Below are positions 57,349-62,918 of a DNA stretch of 62,918 nucleotides, piece after piece (positions within the stretch are counted from its first letter, which is position 1; each line of letters begins with the position of its first letter). Location: positions 1-62,918 of the forward strand of contig JAFQIB010000086.1 of assembly GCA_017397765.1 (NCBI GenBank). Reading direction: 5' to 3'. Source of the DNA: Clostridia bacterium. GTDB taxonomy: Bacteria; Bacillota; Clostridia; Christensenellales; Aristaeellaceae. The notes beneath the pieces are model-generated. The model had not been told where the DNA came from and did no database searches. It saw nothing but the letters and a program-made list of their open reading frames with translations. A program made the position numbers and the translations under genes.

Positions 57349-58086
57349 TTATGCTGCGAATGCTGCGGAGATTGTAGCGAACTGGTCAAGGGTTACGGTG
57401 TCGCGCTCCTTGGCAGCGGCTCGGAGGATGTTCCGGGCGGCTTCCTGCTTCTGCTTGGCGGCGGATCGGATCGGCAGCAACAGCGCGTCGCCGAACTCGG
57501 ACACGGCGTAGACGGGGTGCAGGGTGCTTTCGGGATCGGCGAAAAGTTTTGCATCCGGGTAGATGGTCAGCAGCTCATAGAGATACACGGCGTTGACGGC
57601 GGGCAGGCCGGGGCCTAAGTCCCATTCCGGGGTCTTTCCGCTCTCGGCGTACTGCAATTCGATAAAGGCTTTCACGTCGGCGCGGTCGATGTAGGGAACC
57701 GGCATTTTGCAGCGCGGCTTGTTCTGATCGAACAGCGGTTGAAGGTTGAGCGGCGGCACGTCGTCGGGCATGGTGGGCAGCTTGTCCAGGTGCTTGACGA
57801 ACCGAAATGCTCTGAAACCGTCGGTCGCGCATTGGAGCTTAACACCGTTCTGTTCCATGATCCAGGTATAATGCAGCTGCTTGCGGTCGTTGCGCTTGCT
57901 GTTCTCCTTGAGCATGGCGGCGATCATTCGCGCGGCGTTGGCTTCGGTAGTCCTGGCGACGCTGGCGCGTAGGTCGTGCATGATGCAGAACATAATGCTT
58001 TCGATCTCGGCGCGGGCCTCTGCGCTCATGTCGGCGCGGTCGATGGCCTGCAGGCGGTTGTAGATGGCGGCGGGGCTGGTGGTCAT
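57349..58086 (-). CDS. Sliding-clamp-like (DnaN-related) accessory protein
   Basis: 245 residues. HYTWIMEQNGVKLQCATDGFRAFRF, VNAVYLYELLTIYPDAKLFA and HPVYAVSEFGDALLLPIRS resemble the beta-strand pattern of one DnaN domain with the closing LP(I/M)R motif. It is too short for a full clamp. The end carries DTVTLDQFATI. The assignment rests on pattern only. Confidence 0.5.
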   Translation of the reverse strand: MTTSPAAIYNRLQAIDRADMSAEARAEIESIMFCIMHDLRASVARTTEANAARMIAAMLKENSKRNDRKQLHYTWIMEQNGVKLQCATDGFRAFRFVKHLDKLPTMPDDVPPLNLQPLFDQNKPRCKMPVPYIDRADVKAFIELQYAESGKTPEWDLGPGLPAVNAVYLYELLTIYPDAKLFADPESTLHPVYAVSEFGDALLLPIRSAAKQKQEAARNILRAAAKERDTVTLDQFATISAAFAA

Positions 58087-58191
58087 GGTGGTGTTCCTCC
58101 TTGCGTTTGTAGTGCGGCTATCCGCGACGCTGGGCAGCGTTTCGGGCCGGGGGCCACCCGGCCCATCATCGGGCGGAATGTTTTCGGGGCG

Positions 58192-59073
58192 TTATTCGGC
58201 GGTGTTCAGAATCAGCTTGACGGCCTTTTCTGCACGGGCGGCGGCGCTGACGATCATTCGCTTGTCGTTCTTGAGCGCCTTGAGCCAGGAGCGGATATAG
58301 GCGGCGGAGTTTTTGAAGGTGCCTGCGGTTTCGATGCCCAGCACATTCAAGATGGACGCCGCGCCGATCTCGGCGACAAGCTCCTCTTTGCTGTATTCTT
58401 CGCTGCCGAAATGGGCGGCGATTGCATCCTTGGGCAGCCGGTCAAGGCGCTTGGCGTGGCCGGTGGAGTGGGTCGCTTCGTGGAACAGGGTCGAATAGTA
58501 TTCGGCGGTGTCGGGGAACTGCTCCATCAGCGGCAGCCGGATCAAGTCCATGGACGGGCTGTAATACGCTTTATCCTGTCGAACGTTTTCAAAGCGTACA
58601 CCAGAGCGGGAAACGTAGTCGGCAAAGGTTTCTTCGGCGTACTGGATCGGGTCGGCGTGCTTGGTGGTTTCGGCGGTGTACTTGGGCTTGATCCCTTCGC
58701 AATCGTCGATGTGGAACACGTTGAAGTAGCGCAGCACCGGCAGGCCCTCCATGACGGGCTTCCCTTCGGTATCGGTGACGGTCTGGCCGTCGGCGTTCTT
58801 CTTCTCGCGGGGGTACACCTTCCAGAAAACAACCATCTTGGCCTTCGCGCCCTTCTTGACGCTGCCGCCCTCCTTCTTGACCTGGTTCCAGGTCAAATAT
58901 TCTCCGGGCGTTCCCAGGAGCATCTGGTTCAGCAGCGAATACGGGCGGCCCGTTTCACGGGAGATCGCGCCGGTGGTCGTGCCTGTCCAGGGCTTGTGCC
59001 ACGGGATGATCCCGTTTTCCAGTTCGGCGATGATGCGATCAGTGATAGCGGCGTAGATGTCAAAGTTTGCCAT
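58192..59073 (-). CDS. ardC: ArdC-family antirestriction protein
   Basis: 293 residues from ATG 59073 (GGAGG). N-terminal ssDNA-binding ArdC domain (YAAITDRIIAELENGIIPWH-KPW, GRPYSLLNQMLL, YLTWNQVKKEGG) and C-terminal zincin-like metallopeptidase with HEATHSTGH and the distal Glu in EELVAEIGA. ArdC shields incoming DNA from type I restriction. Promoter at 59135-59163 has operators for a regulator. Confidence 0.9.
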   Translation of the reverse strand: MANFDIYAAITDRIIAELENGIIPWHKPWTGTTTGAISRETGRPYSLLNQMLLGTPGEYLTWNQVKKEGGSVKKGAKAKMVVFWKVYPREKKNADGQTVTDTEGKPVMEGLPVLRYFNVFHIDDCEGIKPKYTAETTKHADPIQYAEETFADYVSRSGVRFENVRQDKAYYSPSMDLIRLPLMEQFPDTAEYYSTLFHEATHSTGHAKRLDRLPKDAIAAHFGSEEYSKEELVAEIGAASILNVLGIETAGTFKNSAAYIRSWLKALKNDKRMIVSAAARAEKAVKLILNTAE

Positions 59074-59107
59074 GGTGTTATCCTCCTTGCGTTTGCGGTC
59101 GTTGTTT

Positions 59108-59163
59108 ACACGGTGTTGTGTGGTGTTGGCTTGTATTTTACACGGTGTTGTGTAGCTTGTCAA
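59108..59163 (-). promoter_or_regulatory. ardC promoter with two ACACAACACCGTGT operators
   Basis: TTGACA (59163-59158), 17-bp spacer, TAAAAT (59140-59135). The operator fills the spacer (59153-59140) and is repeated 32 bp downstream (59121-59108). Confidence 0.8.
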
Positions 59164-59198
59164 GCCCCGGCGGGAAATTTTTTTCGGGGCGGGGTGGA

Positions 59199-59828
59199 TC
59201 AGCCGCAGATCGTGCGCAGCTCCAGGGCCAGCGCTTGAGCGGCGCGGAACGCCTTGTGCGTGAGCTTTTTGTTCCAGGACTGCATAGCAGGCGACCAGAA
59301 GAAACCGTGCTTGTCCAGGGCTTCGCGGGCCGCGTTGCTGGGCTTGCGCTTGAAGATTACGCGGGTACGGTCATAGCTGCCATCGAAAACGATCTTCCAG
59401 CCCTTGCCCTTGATTTCAAGGCCGACAAAAGCCTTGTCCGGCACGGGGCCGCGGGCCTGCTTCGGATCGCGGGCGGGCTGCTCCTCCTGGGGCTGCTCCT
59501 CCTGGGGCTGCTCCTCCTGGGCCTGCTCCGGCTCCACGTCGGCGGGCTGCTCCTGGGCGGGCTGCTCCGGCTCCACGTCGGCGGGCTGCTCCTGGGCGGG
59601 CTGCTCCGGCTCCGGCTGCGGCTCCTGGGCAGCGGCCAGGGCGGCGGCATAGCGGGGATCGTCGGCGGGAATCTTAATGCGCACCTTGCGCTCCTGCCCG
59701 TCTACGTCCACGGCCACGAACACGAACACGGTTCCGGCGGGGGTAACGCTGTATTCAGCGGGGCGGGTGATGCCGTCGATGGTCAAGCTGTCGCGGGTGA
59801 AGGTGCAGCGGGTGGTGGTGTCGCTCAT
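59199..59828 (-). CDS. Accessory protein with Pro/Glu/Gln repeats and conserved C-terminal domain
   Basis: 209 residues from ATG 59828 (GAGG). A beta-rich N-terminus (TFTRDSLTIDGITRPAEYSV), a linker of repeated EQPAQEQPADVEPEQ and QEEQP units (residues 75-120), and a C-terminal domain RVIFKRKPSNAAREALDKHG-FFWSPAMQSWNKKLT of a type that ends many plasmid and phage antirestriction or primase-associated proteins. First gene of the leftward operon. Confidence 0.7.
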   Translation of the reverse strand: MSDTTTRCTFTRDSLTIDGITRPAEYSVTPAGTVFVFVAVDVDGQERKVRIKIPADDPRYAAALAAAQEPQPEPEQPAQEQPADVEPEQPAQEQPADVEPEQAQEEQPQEEQPQEEQPARDPKQARGPVPDKAFVGLEIKGKGWKIVFDGSYDRTRVIFKRKPSNAAREALDKHGFFWSPAMQSWNKKLTHKAFRAAQALALELRTICG

Positions 59829-60237
59829 GGTGTGTGCCTCCTTGCGTCGTCGGTGTGGTGGTCGGCGGTGTGGGCCGCCGGTGTCGATGGCAAAAGCATA
59901 GCACAAAATCCGGGCCGGTTCCGAAAATTCCCGTTTTTTCGGGGTGGGTAATCCCCCTAAAGGGGGATTAAAAAAATTTTTTTGAGGGGCAACGGGCGCA
60001 TGTGCGATATTTGTTCCCGCGTGCGAGGGCTGCGCCGACTGCCAGCGACGCAGCGAGGCCCACATGCGCACACCCGTAGTGCATCCGGGAAAGCCCTGCC
60101 CGCTGCCGATCCGGCCCGCCGCCCTGGATCACCGGCCCGCCGGGAATGCTGCCCGCCCTGCTGGCCCGGTCTGGCCCTTTGACCCGTTCGCACCCTTGCA
60201 CCCAGGAAGCGCCGCCGGCCGGCGGCCATCGTTCGCC

Positions 60238-60448
60238 CTGGCCTGCCTGCTGCCGGAGCTGCCGCAGCGCTGGCCCTGCTCCTGCTGCCGTCGTCGATCC
60301 GGCCACGCTGGCCCGCTGGCCTGCTGCCGGAGCTGCTGCCCTGGATCACTGGCCCGCCGCCCTGCTGGCCCGCTGGCCTGCCTGCTGCCGGAGCTGCCGC
60401 AGCGCTGGCCCTGCTCCTGCTGCCGTCGTCGATCCGGCCACGCTGGCC
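60238..60448. repeat. Exact 76-bp direct repeat (two copies)
   Basis: 60238-60313 and 60373-60448 are identical over 76 bp and start 135 bp apart; both contain GTCGTCGATCCGGCCACG. Confidence 0.85.
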
Positions 60449-60584
60449 GCTGCCGCGCTGGCCATGGCCGCCGCCATGGTCCGCCGTGGCCGTCGTGCTG
60501 CTGCCCTTGCAACGATCACGCCACGCAGCACGCCACACATCACGCCGCCGCAGCATCACGCAGGCGGGCCGCCCGCCCCAGGAA

Positions 60585-60670
60585 GCAACACCGTAGGTGT
60601 TGCCTTTATCGCAACGCGATGCACCATCACGCTACGCGCACACCCCAGGTAGCAACACCTACGGTGTTGC
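60585..60670. repeat. Inverted pair of 19-bp hairpins
   Basis: GCAACACCGTAGGTGTTGC (60585-60603) and its exact reverse complement GCAACACCTACGGTGTTGC (60652-60670). Each alone folds into an 8-bp stem with complementary loops GTA and TAC. Confidence 0.8.
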
Positions 60671-60738
60671 CCTTATCGCTACGCTCGTCATGCGCACGCG
60701 CTTTCCATGAAGCAACGCCGCCAGGATCACGAAAAAAG

Positions 60739-60781
60739 TTTCCCGGAACACAGTACCAAAAAGGTACTGTGTTCCGGGAAA
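60739..60781. terminator. 19-bp perfect palindrome, probable bidirectional terminator
   Basis: TTTCCCGGAACACAGTACC (60739-60757), loop A5, perfect complement at 60763-60781; the leftward copy is followed by CTTTTTTC. Confidence 0.7.
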
Positions 60782-60920
60782 AAATCTCTTGCGGCGTCGG
60801 TGAGCCCAAGATTTGGTTAGTTTTTTAATTTTTTTTATGAATTTCATTCACTTTTGAAGGGGTTGCGTGAGGGGTTGGCTCACGCGCCCGCGCCCGCGCG
60901 CGTGCTTTAGAAGAAATACA

Positions 60921-60953
60921 AAAAAGGCAGACCATCACGCGACGATCTGCCTT
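60921..60953 (-). terminator. Leftward intrinsic terminator
   Basis: Leftward AAGGCAGA (60953-60946) pairs with TCTGCCTT (60931-60924) and is followed by TTTTG. Second of two tandem leftward terminators behind the integrase 3' end of the circular phage. Confidence 0.6.
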
Positions 60954-61003
60954 GCAAAGTTGAAAGTGAAATGAGCCTTATTTTCAATTTCACACCGAAA
61001 AAT

Positions 61004-61029
61004 GAAAAAACCGGGTGAAATCACCCGGT
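61004..61029 (-). terminator. Integrase terminator, separated from its gene
   Basis: ACCGGGTGA (61010-61018) pairs with TCACCCGGT (61021-61029); leftward the stem is followed by six T. It overlaps the stop codon of the displaced integrase 3' end. Confidence 0.85.
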
Positions 61030-61112
61030 CATTCTACATCGTTCCGAGGGAAGATGCAGCCGAACACGCCATTGACGAAGATGTATGCCGGTTCGGATTT
61101 GATGTTAAATGG
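61029..61112 (-). pseudogene. Displaced 3' end of the integrase gene (27 codons and stop)
   Basis: Leftward from the attR core the integrase frame continues in phase as PFNIKSEPAYIFVNGVFGCI and seven more residues to TGA at 61031-61029. It has no start of its own; it is joined to the gene at 5724-7214 when the phage circularises. The sequence is typical of integrase C-termini, supporting the reconstruction. Confidence 0.85.
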
Positions 61113-61137
61113 TGGAGCATACCGGATTCGAACCGGT
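61091..61137. other. attR, right prophage-host junction
   Basis: Core GTGGAGCAT (61112-61120) with the phage arm GGTTCGGATTT (61090-61100) on its left. To the right is the tRNA-Ala T-arm. Phage DNA provides the CCA end of the tRNA (61110-61112). Confidence 0.83.
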
Positions 61138-61189
61138 GACCTCTACAATGCGAATGTAGCGCGCTAATGAACTTCATGTTGTACACCCC
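61110..61189 (-). tRNA. tRNA-Ala(CGC), integration target; D-arm aberrant
   Basis: Leftward: ATGCTCC with A and CCA (61120-61110), T-arm ACCGG-TTCGAAT-CCGGT, variable AGGTC, anticodon stem CTACA/TGTAG with loop TTCGCAT (anticodon CGC). GGGGTGT at 61189-61183 can pair with ATGCTCC (using G-U, including the G3-U70 of alanine tRNAs). No D-arm with GG is visible in 61165-61182. Either the tRNA is damaged or its 5' part was cut off by the second element. Confidence 0.6.
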
Positions 61190-61209
61190 GGCCCGTGACG
61201 GCCGTTTTT
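61189..61209 (+). terminator. Rightward terminator-like hairpin
   Basis: CGGCC (61189-61193), loop CGTGAC, GGCCG (61200-61204), then five T. It sits between the tRNA and the second recombinase. Confidence 0.5.
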
Positions 61210-62869
61210 ATCCAGCAAAAGCGCTGTATGACCGCAAAATACCATCCTCGGCCTCAACAATCTCCATTTCAGGAGCGCTCTCCATTGCCTTCTCGCGGAA
61301 GTCGTCCTCCGTGATGAAAAAGGTCATGGTAATGTGGTAATTGCGGTCAACGGTGATCTTCTCGATGATCCTTGCGAGGATCATCTTTTTTGTATCGTTG
61401 TTTGCTGAACTGAACTCCTCTGCCCAGTCCACAATCTGACGGTACTGCTCTGCAAGGTAGTTAATGCGCTCGGCTTCCTTCTCGCGGTCATTCTGATACT
61501 GCTCGATCTTCTTCTGCGCAGCGGCAATGGCTGCTTCGTTTTCATCCAGCAGGGACTTGAGCATCTGAGGATCGAACAGACTCTCGCCGGACAGCGACTT
61601 GACCACTTCCTGCTTCAGGTTGGTCTGCTGCTTTTCCAGCTTGATCAGTTCAGTCTGAGCCTGCTTGATCAGCGTCCCCAGTTTGCTGCGAAGCTGAATC
61701 TTCACCTGCTCGCGCCACACCGCGTCCACCGTACGGGAGATGTTCTGGAAGTAATGCTGGACAACCTCCAGCACTGCATCCTCAATCTTTTTCGCAGAGT
61801 AGACAGTCTGACCATCGCACATCTTCGCCTTGATGGAGCCGTTGTAGCAGCGATAGATCGGACGATGGTAGGCGTGCGTCGCCAGTTGCTTGGTGCAGTA
61901 GCTGCCGACCAGACGATGTCCGCAATGGGCGCAGTACAGGATGCCGCTGAGTAGCGTCGCGCCGTAGACACTGACCTTGGTGGTCGCGTCCTCCGGCAGC
62001 GCTTCATTCTCCGCGTTGCGCTGCTCCATGTACTTCCGGGGAATCCGGCGCGTCAGGGCATAATCTGCAAAGCGCTGTGTTTCATCAGAAACTAATCGCA
62101 GATACTCCTGCGGCTCGGACAGCGTGTCGTTCATGTGCAGCCGACCGATGTAGATCGGATTGCGGACCATCGAGCGGATCGTCTGCCCCGTCCAGGTTTT
62201 GCCCAGATCGGGATACTTGTCATTCAGATAATTCGCAGCCCGCTGGATACCATAACCCTGATGGCAGATCAGATCAAAGACCTCCTGCACGATCGGGCCG
62301 GTGATTTCGTCAATCTCCAGATCATACAGCGGACGGTTCTTCTTGCCGATGCGCCCCTTGTGCACCAGCTTGTAACCAAAGGGAGCAACGCCGCCGCGCC
62401 AGATGCCATCAGCGGTCATCTGCGTATGGGCAGCTTTGACGCGCATGGATGTCTTCTCGGACTCGCCGCCAGCCTGCCAGTAGCGCATGAAATTCATCAG
62501 CTTGTCCACACGGTTATCAAGGCGCTGCTGACCCTCGCGGGTGCTCCACACCTCGATGCCGTGCTCGATAAACCACTGCACCAAGAAGGGCGTCTCGTCC
62601 TCCCTGCGGCCCAGACGATCAAACATAAACACCAGCAGGATATCAAACTTCTTCTTTTCCGCCAACGCGCGGATCTCCTGGATCGCGTCGCGCTTGGAGA
62701 CAGAAACCTTATAACCCGAAACGCCCTTCTCCATGAACTCAGCGGTGAACTGCCAGTCCTTCTGACGTTCGATGAAGTCCATGCATTCCCGGCGCTGCAT
62801 CGGGATATCGTCCTGCTTGTCAACTTGTCCTTTAGTAGATACTCTGTACAGAGTTACAACCCGCTTCAT
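61208..62869 (-). CDS. Second large serine recombinase, of a neighbouring mobile element
   Basis: 553 residues from ATG 62869 (AAGGAG). VTLYRVSTKGQ places the nucleophile at Ser11; VFMFDRLGRREDETPF is the resolvase core; recombinase domain about 160-290 (GIQRAANYLNDKYPD, IRSMVRNPIYIGRLHMNDTL); zinc ribbon LYCAHCGHRLVG; coiled coil about 400-470. It is only distantly like the integrase at 5259-7214. Its 3' end lies 20 bp from the tRNA, so it probably belongs to another element inserted at the same locus and extending right of the window. Confidence 0.92.
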   Translation of the reverse strand: MKRVVTLYRVSTKGQVDKQDDIPMQRRECMDFIERQKDWQFTAEFMEKGVSGYKVSVSKRDAIQEIRALAEKKKFDILLVFMFDRLGRREDETPFLVQWFIEHGIEVWSTREGQQRLDNRVDKLMNFMRYWQAGGESEKTSMRVKAAHTQMTADGIWRGGVAPFGYKLVHKGRIGKKNRPLYDLEIDEITGPIVQEVFDLICHQGYGIQRAANYLNDKYPDLGKTWTGQTIRSMVRNPIYIGRLHMNDTLSEPQEYLRLVSDETQRFADYALTRRIPRKYMEQRNAENEALPEDATTKVSVYGATLLSGILYCAHCGHRLVGSYCTKQLATHAYHRPIYRCYNGSIKAKMCDGQTVYSAKKIEDAVLEVVQHYFQNISRTVDAVWREQVKIQLRSKLGTLIKQAQTELIKLEKQQTNLKQEVVKSLSGESLFDPQMLKSLLDENEAAIAAAQKKIEQYQNDREKEAERINYLAEQYRQIVDWAEEFSSANNDTKKMILARIIEKITVDRNYHITMTFFITEDDFREKAMESAPEMEIVEAEDGILRSYSAFAG

Positions 62870-62918
62870 GCGTAACACTCCTTCTCTTGAGGAAGGCCGC
62901 AATCAGCATCCCTGCCAC

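Larger units (their letters stand above)
53987..58191 (-). repeat. Repeated post-stop element of the leftward operon
   Basis: The sequence CGCCCCGAAAACATTT or a close variant follows directly after the stop codon at 58191-58177, 57348-57333, 56894-56879, 54516-54501, 54262-54247 and nearby at 54002-53987; a diverged copy lies at 56198-56183. Two of the gaps (56839-56897 and 57293-57351) are almost the same over their whole length, including a GCCGCCC/GGGCGGC hairpin. Confidence 0.75.
59829..60920. other. GC-rich noncoding right end of the prophage
   Basis: About 1.1 kb without a believable gene; the long open frames are low-complexity and lack ribosome sites. It holds TAATCCCCC/GGGGGATTA (59949-59970, followed by A7T7), the 76-bp direct repeats, two inverted 19-mers, a 19-bp palindrome and GCGTGA/TCACGC (about 60863-60883). 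Candidate place for a cos or other cis-acting site. Confidence 0.5.
5726..61115. mobile_element. Complete 55.4-kb prophage, contractile-tailed, with a DGR
   Basis: The element is bounded by attL (5723-5731) and attR (61112-61120). It carries integrase and immunity at the left, then rightward early, packaging, head, tail, DGR and lysis genes, and a leftward accessory operon at the right end. Packaging and capsid genes (GpA-type terminase, lambda-type portal, ClpP-type protease, decoration protein D, GpE-type capsid) are lambda-like, whereas sheath, tube, gpD, gpX, gpU, gp25, gpJ and gpI homologues form a P2/Mu-like contractile tail. All structural modules appear intact, so it may be inducible. 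Confidence 0.93.

Noticed and set aside
60238-60448. 76-bp repeats as CRISPR or as coding repeats
   Set aside because: Only two copies, no spacer array, and the open frames there are compositional artefacts without start signals.
59957-60828. Long overlapping open frames of the right end (up to 254 residues) as genes
   Set aside because: They are GC-driven, repetitive, lack ribosome sites and occur on both strands in several phases.

Overview
The window is bacterial DNA from an anaerobic low-redox-niche Firmicute, most likely a gut Clostridia lineage (Oscillospirales/Christensenellales-like). I infer this from the GC-rich but Gram-positive style of the genes: strong AGGAGG ribosome sites, frequent GTG/TTG starts, PhoP-type direct repeats, and large serine recombinases as integrases. 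I cannot name the species from sequence alone.

Left flank (1-5.7 kb), host chromosome: a leftward phosphate operon pstS-pstC-pstA-pstB-phoU (phoU cut by the window edge) and, divergently, a Na+/phosphate cotransporter with a PhoU-like tail. The shared 230-bp intergenic region carries 11-bp-spaced TTTACA-type repeats facing both ways.

Middle (5.726-61.115 kb), one complete prophage of about 55.4 kb. Its ends are defined by a 9-bp repeat (GTGGAGCAT at 5723-5731 and 61112-61120). Joining the ends in silico restores both a symmetric 50-bp attP and an uninterrupted 524-residue serine integrase whose last 27 codons now sit at the far end of the prophage. The attachment site is the 3' end of a tRNA-Ala(CGC) gene. 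From left to right the prophage contains: integrase, membrane protein and CI-like repressor (leftward); an immunity region with three operators spaced exactly 31 bp; a Cro-like protein; an array of tRNA and tRNA-like RNAs each preceded by a GAAAGA-loop hairpin (9.5-11.06 kb); an early/replication block (ThyX, DUF3102, ORF6C, MazG-like, initiator with internal iterons, G39P-like loader, SSB, many small metal-binding proteins, cytosine methyltransferase, late regulator); lambda-like packaging and head genes (24.2-33.3 kb); a contractile P2/Mu-like tail (33.35-45.4 kb) with a programmed frameshift in the tail chaperone; a diversity-generating retroelement (DGR, 45.4-48.8 kb); lysis genes including a four-domain endolysin; a small tyrosine recombinase and GIY-YIG-like protein; then a leftward accessory operon (53.66-59.83 kb) with a ribbon-helix-helix protein, BRCT, sliding-clamp-like and ArdC-type antirestriction proteins, all separated by a repeated post-stop element.

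The most important system is the DGR: the C-terminal lectin-like domain of a tail adhesin (45444-46664) ends in a variable repeat whose 122 bp match a template repeat at all 96 non-adenine positions but differ at 15 of 26 template adenines. Avd and a DGR-type reverse transcriptase follow. Together with a carbohydrate-binding-module protein next door, this is a host-range diversification cassette.

Right edge (61.1-62.9 kb): the tRNA-Ala remnant that received the prophage, then a second large serine recombinase that belongs to another element continuing outside the window.
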